Source of the DNA: Caenorhabditis elegans
Lineage: Eukaryota; Nematoda; Chromadorea; Rhabditida; Rhabditidae
Direction: 5' to 3'
DNA: 64,000 nucleotides
Assembly: GCF_000002985.6 (NCBI RefSeq)
Contig: NC_003283.11
Span: 8,804,001 to 8,868,000, forward strand
Made by a program: the position numbers and the translations under genes. Positions 44,410 through 54,300 of the stretch are shown here, piece after piece. Within the stretch, counting starts at the first letter, position 1, and every line of letters starts with the position of its first letter. The notes under the pieces were generated by a model. The model worked only from the letters and a program-made list of their open reading frames with translations, searched no databases and was not told the origin of the DNA.

Positions 44410-44425
44410 GGCCCTCTTTAGGGCC
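44410..44425 (+). terminator. Histone 3' stem-loop of H3
   Basis: GGCCCTCTTTAGGGCC, perfect 6-bp stem, 57 nt after the H3 stop, with the CCGAACCCAACG flank. Replication-type histone mRNA end. Confidence 0.92.
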
Positions 44426-45739
44426 ACATATCTATGATCCATCGAATTTACTTTGAATAAAAATTGCCATCTTTTCTTGTATAGTTCTAAAATTTTTCTT
44501 AGCAGCTGTTAAGAAAACAAAACATTTTTACATTTTACTAAAACATTTTACATATACATATTCAGAACCTCAATTTTGATTTTGATAGTAAAAAAAGGTT
44601 CTACTGTCCTCACTGAAGCTGCCATTAGTGACGTTACCAATTTTAGTCGGAATCCAGCTCAATTAGGCAATTATCTGAGTTGTGACGTCACTATACTTTG
44701 ATTGTATGAGAAAGTCCATCTATGTGTTTTTTTTTGTAAGGATAGGTTCTACAGACATACCAGCAGATGGTACTAGTGACGTCATCAACTTTATATCCAG
44801 CACAAGAAAATATGTCTGGTAAATCTATACTACTGGAACAAGGAAATGTCACTTAAAACTTCCCGCCACAAATTTAATTTGAATTTTACATGCCTAGTTT
44901 CATACAGAGCATTGACTGCAATTGATTGAAATGATGATATCGTCAGCGATTGCAGAGATGACAAAGTATAATGTTTAAAAAATGATTAATGGGCTTCTCA
45001 TTGATATGATCTCATGAGAAAGAAAGAAAATGCATTTTATTCAGAAAGTATACATTTGAACGCATATTTGCCCCTAAAGAGTGCAGTACAGACCAAACGA
45101 CAAATGTTATTAGTGACGTCGCAAATCGCTTATCTTAAAAAGTTCCAGGTCTGTCCACAATTATTATTTGTTTATTTCTTCTCAACCATTCAAAATTTCA
45201 AAATAAAGTAATCAATTACAGACAAAAATCAAAATATAAAACAAACGATTGAATAGTGGGAGAGGAAGAAACAATTTAAGATGACCGATTGGAACAAGTC
45301 CGTGGCCAAATGTGGGTGGGGGTGGTTGTGAGATTCATTGATGAGATTCATAGGTAAAGTGGGATAAACAACACATTATATCAATTGTATGTGTTGTGAC
45401 GTCACTATAAGTATACTTCTGAGAGAACTCCAACAAGGCGTGTTAAAATACATCATATCAAGGGCTCTCTCTAAAATCATAGTGTTCAGCCATTCAAGAG
45501 CAACTTTGAATTTGGCGCCAATTTGTTTGAATTTTTAATGAAGAAGTCCAATTTTGATTAACAATTGTAAGAGAAAATATTGGAAAGCATTAAAAATTCT
45601 TTTGTGAATCAACTAATTTCGAGAAGAAGTTTCTTGATTGCAAACGTTGAAAAGATTTTCAATTAGTAATAAAGTACAAAAAAAAAATTGAAATACTATA
45701 ATATATTTATTCAGTCAATAGAGGATTTGAAATATTTGT
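44426..45739. other. H3-H2A spacer with CRE-like TGACGTCA cluster
   Basis: 1.3 kb without a supported gene. It contains five TGACGT palindromes: TGACGTTA (44629), TGACGTCA (44683, 44777, 45397) and TGACGTCG (45114), several inside longer repeated phrases such as TTAGTGACGT and GTTGTGACGTCACTATA. From 44537 onward the sequence is duplicated in inverted orientation at 50102-51303. The frame at 45014-45211 has no coding signature. Confidence 0.55.
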
Positions 45740-45755
45740 GGCCCTAAAGAGGGCC
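45740..45755 (-). terminator. Histone 3' stem-loop of H2A (left copy)
   Basis: Minus-strand GGCCCTCTTTAGGGCC, perfect stem, about 32 nt after the H2A stop. The right copy of this site carries a substitution. Confidence 0.92.
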
Positions 45756-45787
45756 GTTGGGTTCGGTAAAATGTTTTAAGAAGGCAT

Positions 45788-46171
45788 CTATTCCTTGTCT
45801 CCTCCAGTCTTCTTTGGAAGAAGAACAGCTTGGATATTTGGAAGAACTCCTCCTTGGGCGATGGTCACTCCAGCCAACAGTTTGTTCAACTCCTCGTCGT
45901 TACGGACGGCAAGTTGGAGATGTCTTGGGGCAATTCTGGTCTTCTTGTTGTCACGGGCAGCGTTTCCAGCCAACTCGAGAACCTCAGCAGCGAGGTACTC
46001 AAGAACAGCAGCCAGGTAAACTGGGGCTCCGGCTCCAACACGTTGAGCGTAGTTTCCTTTACGGAGAATACGATGAAGACGACCAACTGGGAATTGGAGT
46101 CCGGCTCTTGATGAGCGGGACTTGGCTTTTCCTCCGGTCTTGGCTTTGCCTCCCTTTCCGCGTCCAGACAT
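45788..46171 (-). CDS. Core histone H2A (left copy)
   Basis: 127 residues from [15 protein letters not shown] to [11 protein letters not shown], canonical replicative H2A with the acidic-patch region (NDEELNKLL) and without the SQ tail of H2A.X or the features of H2A.Z. Intronless, minus strand, divergent from H2B across a 292-bp promoter. It dimerises with H2B on the nucleosome surface. An identical protein is encoded at 49670-50053 in the inverted copy. Confidence 0.97.
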   Translation of the reverse strand: MSGRGKGGKAKTGGKAKSRSSRAGLQFPVGRLHRILRKGNYAQRVGAGAPVYLAAVLEYLAAEVLELAGNAARDNKKTRIAPRHLQLAVRNDEELNKLLAGVTIAQGGVLPNIQAVLLPKKTGGDKE

Positions 46172-46463
46172 GGTGATGATTGGTTGGTAGATGTAGAAAC
46201 GATCTGAAGAAGACCATTAGACAGCACCCTTTTAAACACAGCTGCGGTGACTAGGCGGGCACATAGAGATAAGACAGATGGGGGAAGTGGCAGAGTGACC
46301 AAGAAAAACTATGCACTTTGTACATTCGGCATGAGAGACAGCATAGAAAGGTGTCCCCACAGAATGTCAATAGGCTCCTCCTTCCCACCGAAAAATTGTT
46401 ATAAAGGTAATGGCCAACAACCCATTCCTTACACTTGTCCAACGACCAGTCCAATCAATCGAA
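46172..46463. promoter_or_regulatory. Bidirectional H2A-H2B promoter (left copy)
   Basis: TATAAA at 46400-46405 serves H2B. On the H2A side GTTTAAAAGGG at about 46229-46239 is the TATA-like site. GGTGTCCCCAC near 46350 and GGCTCCTCC near 46373 echo the H4-H3 promoter module. Confidence 0.65.
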
Positions 46464-46835
46464 ATGGCCCCACCAAAGCCGTCTGCTAAAGGAGCAAAGA
46501 AAGCCGCCAAGACCGTCACCAAGCCAAAGGACGGAAAGAAGAGACGTCATGCCCGTAAAGAATCCTACTCCGTGTACATCTACCGTGTGCTCAAGCAGGT
46601 TCATCCAGACACTGGAGTCTCTTCCAAGGCTATGTCCATCATGAACTCTTTCGTCAACGACGTCTTCGAGCGTATCGCTGCTGAGGCATCTCGTCTTGCT
46701 CACTACAACAAGAGATCCACCATCTCTTCTCGCGAAATTCAAACTGCCGTCCGTTTGATTCTTCCAGGAGAGCTTGCCAAGCACGCCGTCTCTGAGGGAA
46801 CCAAGGCTGTCACCAAGTACACCTCTAGCAAGTAA
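46464..46835 (+). CDS. Core histone H2B (left copy)
   Basis: 123 residues from [16 protein letters not shown] to [17 protein letters not shown]; lysine-rich tail then the histone fold ([17 protein letters not shown]). The conserved C-terminal ubiquitination lysine lies in AVTKYTSSK. The ATG at 46464 is used; the upstream in-frame ATG at 46410 lies just after the TATA box. Intronless, with a replication-type 3' end. An identical copy is at 49006-49377. Confidence 0.97.
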   Translation: MAPPKPSAKGAKKAAKTVTKPKDGKKRRHARKESYSVYIYRVLKQVHPDTGVSSKAMSIMNSFVNDVFERIAAEASRLAHYNKRSTISSREIQTAVRLILPGELAKHAVSEGTKAVTKYTSSK

Positions 46836-46871
46836 GCATTCAATTGCTGAAAGCAAATCACCGAACCCAAC

Positions 46872-46887
46872 GGCCCTCTTAAGGGCC
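46872..46887 (+). terminator. Histone 3' stem-loop of H2B (left copy)
   Basis: GGCCCTCTTAAGGGCC: same 6-bp stem, loop CTTA instead of CTTT. It lies 37 nt after the stop. Confidence 0.92.
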
Positions 46888-47224
46888 ACAAATGTATTAA
46901 AATCCTTTTTCAATTAGTAGTTTATTTAATGAAATAAAGTTTTCTTCATTCTTCATCACTATTATTCTTATTTTTTCTTCTTATTTAAAATCTGATCAAA
47001 TAATTGCCAATGAAATAAATTTCTAAATTCCCGAGGCGCAACGGACCACGGCCTTCAAAAGAGTACCTCCGGTCAAAACTGAAATTTTAATCATATTTTC
47101 TGAAAGTATAAAAAATTTTTTGATATTTTTTCAACAAATATATATGTTTTTTCTTCAAGATATAACAGGTTTCATAGTTAAAACTATTGTTTTCAACTGA
47201 AAAAAAGCAAAATTTACTTCAATC

Positions 47225-47470
47225 TTTGGAAATTCTTAGAGACAATCATAGATTTTGAATGGATTTCTGATTTGGAAAACATACCGATTAACTGATTTTC
47301 CTAACTTGCACCAAAATTGAGTTTTTTTCTTACCCTCTTTACTGATTCTTGGAAATTCTTAGAGACAATCATAGATTTTGAATGGATTTCTGATTTGGAA
47401 AACATACCGATTAACTGATTTTCCTAACTTGCACCAAAATTGAGTTTTTTTCTTACCCTCTTTACTAATT
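47225..47470 (+). repeat. Tandem 123-bp duplication
   Basis: Two adjacent near-identical copies starting TTGGAAATTCTTAGAGAC at 47226 and 47349. Non-coding. Confidence 0.9.
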
Positions 47471-47819
47471 CTGTAATTAACTCAATACAGTTTTGGAAAT
47501 TCGCTTTCTCCCATTAGAAATTCTATGTTTGGATGAAAAAAAGAATCAGTTAACAGTAGTTTCAATAAAATCAATCATATGGATAAATTATTACTGGTTT
47601 CTTCGTCTTTAAGAATTTTAAAAGTCAAAAAAGCGACTCACAAGTTCAAAATGATTGAAGTTCTTATTTAACTCTTTTTTTACTTTCCAAGTTCAAGTTC
47701 GAGAGGAATGTGAGAAATGTGTTTTATTTGAATATATCAAAAGCTAAAAAATTGATCCAGTAATTACAATTTCGCCTTTCTTGAATCCTAAAATGCAACC
47801 AGCATATTTATTGACCTGT

Positions 47820-48815
47820 CACTCTCTTGCAGAAGGAGCAGAAGAGGATAGGAGACAGCCATGTTGTCTCCGTCTCCCTACACTTTCCTATTCACTCTCT
47901 CGTAGAAGAGTCTCCCACTTTTATGGCCAACGCCGTCTGCAGGCATGCATGCATGCATGCATGCATGCGAACACCTAAACATTTCCTTTAATTCATTCTA
48001 TCTTGATCCTCTTTTTGTCCTCATTCTCATTAGCATTTCTTGAGTCTTAACTCTTGATTCTTCTTCATTTTTCTTCTTCGATAATTCTTCGTTTATTGGC
48101 ATTTCGTCATTTTTTGAATTCCTGATTTTTAGGTCTATTTTTCTTCGAAAACAAATCAAAAAAGTTCTTTTAAATCTTACCGTGTATTCTCTATTAGAGC
48201 GGCATGCCGCACTAATTTCCGGGCCCTCCGCGATGCTTTTGAAAGTAGTTAATGCTTTTGAAAGTAGTAACCTCAAAATTTCCTTATAAAAGCTCATATT
48301 TTATGTGAAAATCATGAGAATTGTGTATTTTTGCCTCACAAAGACACTAAAATTCAATGTTTAAATGAAAATTTAAAAAGTTATTAAAGAATGAACAAAT
48401 ATACCATCGAAGTAATCGAATATTTGAGGTGGCTTCCGCATCCAAAAAAAGGGGTGCCGCACTAATACCGCTCTACCGCTCTAATTTTCGAAGGGCCAGT
48501 TAGGGTGCCGCTCTAATAGAGACGCCGGCGTTGGCCATAAAAGTGGGAGACGGAGACAACATGGCTGTCTTCTATCCTCTTCTGTCTCCGTCTCCCTACA
48601 CTCACCTATTACACGTCACTCTCTCGTAGAAGGAGCAGAATAGAAGACAGCCTCCGTCTCCCACTTTTATGGCCAACTCCGTCTGCAGGCATTTATCCAT
48701 GCGAGCACCTAAACATTTTCTGTAATTCAATTTATCTTGATCCTTTTTTGTCCTCATCCTCATTAGCGTTTCTTGAATTTTAATTCTTGATTCTTCATCA
48801 CTAAATAAGAATGGA
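47820..48815. repeat. Diverged repeated segment (47820-48060, 48600-48815; short inverted part 48530-48600)
   Basis: CACTCTCTCGTAGAAG, ACTTTTATGGCCAAC.CCGTCTGCAGGCAT and TCTTGATCC.TTTTTGTCCTCAT occur in both blocks in the same order. Between them AAAAGTGGGAGACGGAGACAAC is the reverse complement of part of the unit. This is a worn-down duplication at the centre of the histone palindrome. Confidence 0.7.
47943..47969. repeat. (ATGC)n microsatellite
   Basis: Six to seven uninterrupted GCAT/ATGC units. The sequence is self-complementary, alternating purine-pyrimidine and therefore prone to cruciform or Z-form DNA. Confidence 0.9.
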
Positions 48816-48953
48816 AAATAATAACTGACACATATTTGGCATCGATATCTGAAAAAGGATTGTTTGTGGCACAACTGTTGTATTGTGTCTATTTATAAAA
48901 ACTTTATTTCATTAAATAAACTACTAATTGAAAAAGGATTTTAATACATTTGT

Positions 48954-48969
48954 GGCCCTTAAGAGGGCC
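48954..48969 (-). terminator. Histone 3' stem-loop of H2B (right copy)
   Basis: Minus-strand GGCCCTCTTAAGGGCC, identical to the left copy. Confidence 0.92.
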
Positions 48970-49005
48970 GTTGGGTTCGGTGATTTGCTTTCAGCAATTG
49001 AATGC

Positions 49006-49377
49006 TTACTTGCTAGAGGTGTACTTGGTGACAGCCTTGGTTCCCTCAGAGACGGCGTGCTTGGCAAGCTCTCCTGGAAGAATCAAACGGACGGCAGTTT
49101 GAATTTCGCGAGAAGAGATGGTGGATCTCTTGTTGTAGTGAGCAAGACGAGATGCCTCAGCAGCGATACGCTCGAAGACGTCGTTGACGAAAGAGTTCAT
49201 GATGGACATAGCCTTGGAAGAGACTCCAGTGTCTGGATGAACCTGCTTGAGCACACGGTAGATGTACACGGAGTAGGATTCTTTACGGGCATGACGTCTC
49301 TTCTTTCCGTCCTTTGGCTTGGTGACGGTCTTGGCGGCTTTCTTTGCTCCTTTAGCAGACGGCTTTGGTGGGGCCAT
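49006..49377 (-). CDS. Core histone H2B (right, inverted copy)
   Basis: Encodes the same 123-residue H2B as 46464-46835, with no difference noticed in the coding sequence. The promoter and 3' stem-loop are also retained, so the copy should be functional. Its position on the other side of the 1.95 kb spacer, facing the first copy tail-to-tail, makes the locus a large palindrome. Confidence 0.96.
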   Translation of the reverse strand: MAPPKPSAKGAKKAAKTVTKPKDGKKRRHARKESYSVYIYRVLKQVHPDTGVSSKAMSIMNSFVNDVFERIAAEASRLAHYNKRSTISSREIQTAVRLILPGELAKHAVSEGTKAVTKYTSSK

Positions 49378-49669
49378 TTCGATTGATTGGACTGGTCGTT
49401 GGACAAGTGTAAGGAATGGGTTGTTGGCCATTACCTTTATAACAATTTTTCGGTGGGAAGGAGGAGCCTATTGACATTCTGTGGGGACACCTTTCTATGC
49501 TGTCTCTCATGCCGAATGTACAAAGTGCATAGTTTTTCTTGGTCACTCTGCCACTTCCCCCATCTGTCTTATCTCTATGTGCCCGCCTAGTCACCGCAGC
49601 TGTGTTTAAAAGGGTGCTGTCTAATGGTCTTCTTCAGATCGTTTCTACATCTACCAACCAATCATCACC
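49378..49669. promoter_or_regulatory. Bidirectional H2B-H2A promoter (right copy)
   Basis: Mirror of 46172-46463 with the same TATA-like sites and GTGGGGACACC block. Confidence 0.65.
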
Positions 49670-50053
49670 ATGTCTGGACGCGGAAAGGGAGGCAAAGCCA
49701 AGACCGGAGGAAAAGCCAAGTCCCGCTCATCAAGAGCCGGACTCCAATTCCCAGTTGGTCGTCTTCATCGTATTCTCCGTAAAGGAAACTACGCTCAACG
49801 TGTTGGAGCCGGAGCCCCAGTTTACCTGGCTGCTGTTCTTGAGTACCTCGCTGCTGAGGTTCTCGAGTTGGCTGGAAACGCTGCCCGTGACAACAAGAAG
49901 ACCAGAATTGCCCCAAGACATCTCCAACTTGCCGTCCGTAACGACGAGGAGTTGAACAAACTGTTGGCTGGAGTGACCATCGCCCAAGGAGGAGTTCTTC
50001 CAAATATCCAAGCTGTTCTTCTTCCAAAGAAGACTGGAGGAGACAAGGAATAG
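49670..50053 (+). CDS. Core histone H2A (right, inverted copy)
   Basis: Encodes the same 127-residue H2A as 45788-46171. The coding sequence and promoter are intact. The 3' stem-loop, however, carries a G-to-A change that makes a C-A mismatch in the middle of the stem, which may weaken mRNA 3'-end processing and stability. The rest of the gene looks functional. Confidence 0.96.
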   Translation: MSGRGKGGKAKTGGKAKSRSSRAGLQFPVGRLHRILRKGNYAQRVGAGAPVYLAAVLEYLAAEVLELAGNAARDNKKTRIAPRHLQLAVRNDEELNKLLAGVTIAQGGVLPNIQAVLLPKKTGGDKE

Positions 50054-50085
50054 ATGCCTTCTTAAAACATTTTACCGAACCCAAC

Positions 50086-50101
50086 GGCCCTCTTTAGAGC
50101 C
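50086..50101 (+). terminator. Histone 3' stem-loop of H2A (right copy), mismatched
   Basis: GGCCCTCTTTAGAGCC: position 50098 is A where the other CTTT-loop stems here have G. This breaks the fourth base pair (C opposite A). The flanks CCGAACCCAACG and CACAAAT are unchanged. Confidence 0.9.
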
Positions 50102-51303
50102 ACAAATATTTCAAATCCTCTATTGACTGAATAAATATATTATAGTATTTCAATTTTTTTTTTGTACTTTATTACTAATTGAAAATCTTTTCAACGTTTG
50201 CAATCAAGAAACTTCTTCTCGAAATTAGTTGATTCACAAAAGAATTTTTAATGCTTTCCAATATTTTCTCTTACAATTGTTAATCAAAATTGGACTTCTT
50301 CATTAAAAATTCAAACAAATTGGCGCCAAATTCAAAGTTGCTCTTGAATGGCTGAACACTATGATTTTAGAGAGAGCCCTTGATATGATGTATTTTAACA
50401 CGCCTTGTTGGAGTTCTCTCAGAAGTATACTTATAGTGACGTCACAACACATACAATTGATATAATGTGTTGTTTATCCCACTTTACCTATGAATCTCAT
50501 CAATGAATCTCACAACCACCCCCACCCACATTTGGCCACGGACTTGTTCCAATCGGTCATCTTAAATTGTTTCTTCCTCTCCCACTATTCAATCGTTTGT
50601 TTTATATTTTGATTTTTGTCTGTAATTGATTACTTTATTTTGAAATTTTGAATGGTTGAGAAGAAATAAACAAATAACAATTGTGGACAGACCTGGAACT
50701 TTTTAAGATAAGCGATTTGCGACGTCACTAATAACATTTGTCGTTTGGTCTGTACTGCACTCTTTAGGGGCAAATATGCGTTCAAATGTATACTTTCTGA
50801 ATAAAATGCATTTTCTTTCTTTCTCATGAGATCATATCAATGAGAAGCCCATTAATCATTTTTTAAACATTATACTTTGTCATCTCTGCAATCGCTGACG
50901 ATATCATCATTTCAATCAATTGCAGTCAATGCTCTGTATGAAACTAGGCATGTAAAATTCAAATTAAATTTGTGGCGGGAAGTTTTAAGTGACATTTCCT
51001 TGTTCCAGTAGTATAGATTTACCAGACATATTTTCTTGTGCTGGATATAAAGTTGATGACGTCACTAGTACCATCTGCTGGTATGTCTGTAGAACCTATC
51101 CTTACAAAAAAAAACACATAGATGGACTTTCTCATACAATCAAAGTATAGTGACGTCACAACTCAGATAATTGCCTAATTGAGCTGGATTCCGACTAAAA
51201 TTGGTAACGTCACTAATGGCAGCTTCAGTGAGGACAGTAGAACCTTTCTTACTATCAAAATCAAAATTGAGGTTCTGAATATGTATATGTAAAATGTTTT
51301 AGT
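50102..51303. other. Mirror of the TGACGTCA spacer
   Basis: Reverse complement of 44537-45739, including the cluster of TGACGT palindromes. No gene. The end at 51303 joins directly to a piece of rpm-1. Confidence 0.6.
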
Positions 51304-54300
51304 GCTGGAGGTGGTTGTCCCTTTGTACACAGCTCACTGAGAGTTGGTGAATGACTCAAGCTAAGACCTTTTTTCAGAAGACTTCCGTGTTTCTCAAATA
51401 GATGACGAGTGTCGTCTTCAGCTGTGCTCAAATGTTCAATGTTGCTCGGATTGATCGGTAATTGTGTCATTATTCGACAAGCATTAGCTGACAACCAAAC
51501 GAGATCTTGTTCCAGTCGCATAGTAGAATCATTGTAACCAACTAAATATCCGGTTACTGTCACGTGGTAACCGAACATCTGTTCAGAAGTTGCACCTTCA
51601 ACAGCAGAAGATGCATCCAAAACAAACATCAGACAGTTTCCAGGCAATATCATTGGATAGGACGGCCATTCGCTCCCATAACAACGTTCAATTGGCATGT
51701 AAGAATGCTCATCGATTTTGAGATAAATTGTCAGTTGATCATCAAATTGTGCAGTTTGACAATCCGGTGAAAATCGGACACAAATGTAATCAGCTTCCTC
51801 GAACAACAAAACCATTGAGCTTGATGTATTTGGTTTGTATGGATGTTGACTCTCAACCACAGTTGTCACAATTCCAGAATATGGTGTATCACAGCCACTG
51901 TCATCTGAATCGTATGAATGGAAAACCTGAAAAAAAAACAAAAATTTTTAATGCAAATATTATTTTTTAAACTCACTCTTTCAACTCCGTTCAAATTTGA
52001 AACCATTGGGATCAACTGTTCCATTGTTGACATCATCTCTAAAGCTTTATCTGGGAATCTTTCCATGTATACCATGACATGAGGATTTATATGAGACATC
52101 AAATGTTGACAGCATGCAGGAAGTGCTCCACCTTCTGTTATTGCGGCACCAATTTTGTTAGCCATCAATCGAAGAAGTAGAGTGAATGTATCATAAATTG
52201 TTTCTTGTTTTATTTGAAGACTGTTTGATTGATCAAGGATTGAATATATCAAGTATGGTAGTTGTCCGCGTTGAACTGTTGTTCCATTTTGGCTCATTGA
52301 GCATCCTGAGAAAAACAAGCGGGCTCCATTGAGTAGATGCACTTGAGTGACTCCACCTTCTCCGCAGAATGTCTTTGTATTTTTCATCATGTTAACTTTG
52401 ACAGCGTAAGTGACACCTGGAGAAAGAAGTACATATTCTGGAAATCTAACAATTCCAACTTCTTTTTCTTCAGACGACATTTCAGCAGTAACCCGAAGAA
52501 GGCATGTCCATTTTTCAGATGAATCTGGAGACAACATCATTATTTCTCCAACGAAATTCCGTCGGTCTGGTTCAGTTGGAAGATATATTCCAAAACCGTG
52601 TAATTTTATCCCTTCGGAGTCCACTCTAAAAGCAATTGCATCTGCACATCCATCAGACATATCCCAAGTAGGTTGTGCACTTCTTCTTCTGAACCTCGAC
52701 GAAGTTTGATGTACTACTGGTCCCATAAGAGTATCATCTGTCGGAATGGCAAGATCTCTCGATACCTTGACCAAAATGGCCTCAGCCAAACTTGACGTGT
52801 TTTCGTACGCATTTCTCATAAAAGTTTGATCGTAAAGAAATCGAAGAATATTTGGAAATGAAGTGAGAGACGCGAGTGTTTCTTTCTCACAATTGAAATG
52901 TTTCAGAAGAAGTGATGACAGCATTGGAAATCTTTCAGTTGTGGTAGTCGAGCATAGAAGTTGATGAGCAAACCGTTCAATTTTAGCAAGGGATCCAATA
53001 ATTGCAGATGTTAGGATCAAAGCTTCATGATTTCCTTTGTTCATGACAGCGATAAGATGAGCATTCATGAGACTTCTTGATCCCATAAAGCAGTGAGAAA
53101 GAGAAATGAATAGCTTAACCGCTTCCGACACACACTTCATCAGAGTATACCCTTCTTCAACAACCTTTTCTTCTTTTTTAATTAATGGACGATTTTCATA
53201 TCCAGTCATATCGGTTGAAAAGAAGAATTCTAAGAGCATTGAGTGCAGATTTACCAACTTATTAGCAAAATCAATTCCTGGTTCATCATGACATCCCTTC
53301 TCTTTGTACACTGTTCTTACGAATCTTGATATAAGCTTCATGCTTAAAATAGCAACAAATCCTGCTCTTTCCTGACTCCATTGATTTTCAGCACTTCCTT
53401 CAACTTGATTGTTTGTATCTTCATCAATTTGAACGCGTTGTAAAGCCCACTCCAAAAGTATCAGCAAATTACCAATTCCTTCCGCTGTGACATTTTTCAG
53501 TGCAGCAGGTGAAAAGAGATTTGACATGTCTCTACTGATTGACAGCTGTTTATTCGAATCCGATTCGTCACGACTTTCAGATCCACCGACAATTTGATAA
53601 TACAGCTCCGGAATCTGTCCAACATCTACGTCAGTTCCATTGTTTGACACAGCAGATTTTCGAAACTGAAATGTTACTCCATCGCACTCGACATGACGTT
53701 TTCCATTTGCTCCACAATCAGAAGAAGGACCACTTATCTTTGCACTGACTACATGCCAATGATTTGGTTGAATAACTATTGGTTGTGAGAATAAAAGAGT
53801 TGCAGTCTCATGTGCTCCACAATCATAAACTGTTTCATCAGTCTCAGTGATCTGCTCCACATATAACTCATCAGCTTCTGTTCCAATTTGTCGATATAAC
53901 TTGAGCTTCGATATGTATTCTCCTCGTCCTCCATACAGCCCAACTCCTACTAATCGAATTTCCTTGGAGACTTTAAATTGGATAGCTTCAACAGAATTTG
54001 CCGAGTATCCCCAACCACCTCCCGTACCATCAAATCGATTTGCAACTGAATAACCATCCATAATTGTTTTCTCGTGATCCTGTTCTCGTTCCCCATGTTT
54101 TTCCTTCCAGAATTCAGATAAATTGATAACATTTGCTGAGAATGTTGCTGATAAAAGTTGCATTCCAAGACTCATCGAAGTTGCATAAGCAGGACTGTCG
54201 TACACTTGGACAGCAAATTCGGCACCAGCTAGGAAAGTTAGGGAATCAAATGCATCGCCCACAGATTTTTCAGATTTTTTGAAAATGTCATATCCTTTGA

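Larger units (their letters stand above)
44537..46943 (+). repeat. Left arm of histone inverted duplication
   Basis: About 2.4 kb containing spacer, H2A, shared promoter and H2B, repeated in reverse orientation at 48898-51303. Coordinates map by summing to 95841 through the genes (95840 beyond a 1-bp indel near 44590). Noticed differences: that indel with an adjacent substitution, and one base in the H2A 3' stem-loop (45740-45755 here intact). Confidence 0.93.
46944..48897. other. Spacer between inverted histone arms
   Basis: 1.95 kb unique centre of the inverted duplication. It contains a tandem 123-bp repeat, an (ATGC)n microsatellite and diverged direct and inverted copies of a ~200-bp segment. 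Short minus-strand frames (47998-48297, 48602-48874) share an EESRxKxQExLMRMRTK stretch and may be the worn ends of a duplicated exon. A CCGCACTAAT / CCGCTCTAA dispersed-repeat phrase lies at 48200-48520. Confidence 0.5.
48898..51303 (-). repeat. Right arm of histone inverted duplication
   Basis: Reverse complement of 44537-46943. Its outer end coincides with the left breakpoint of the large direct duplication, overlapping by only GT (51302-51303). Confidence 0.93.
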
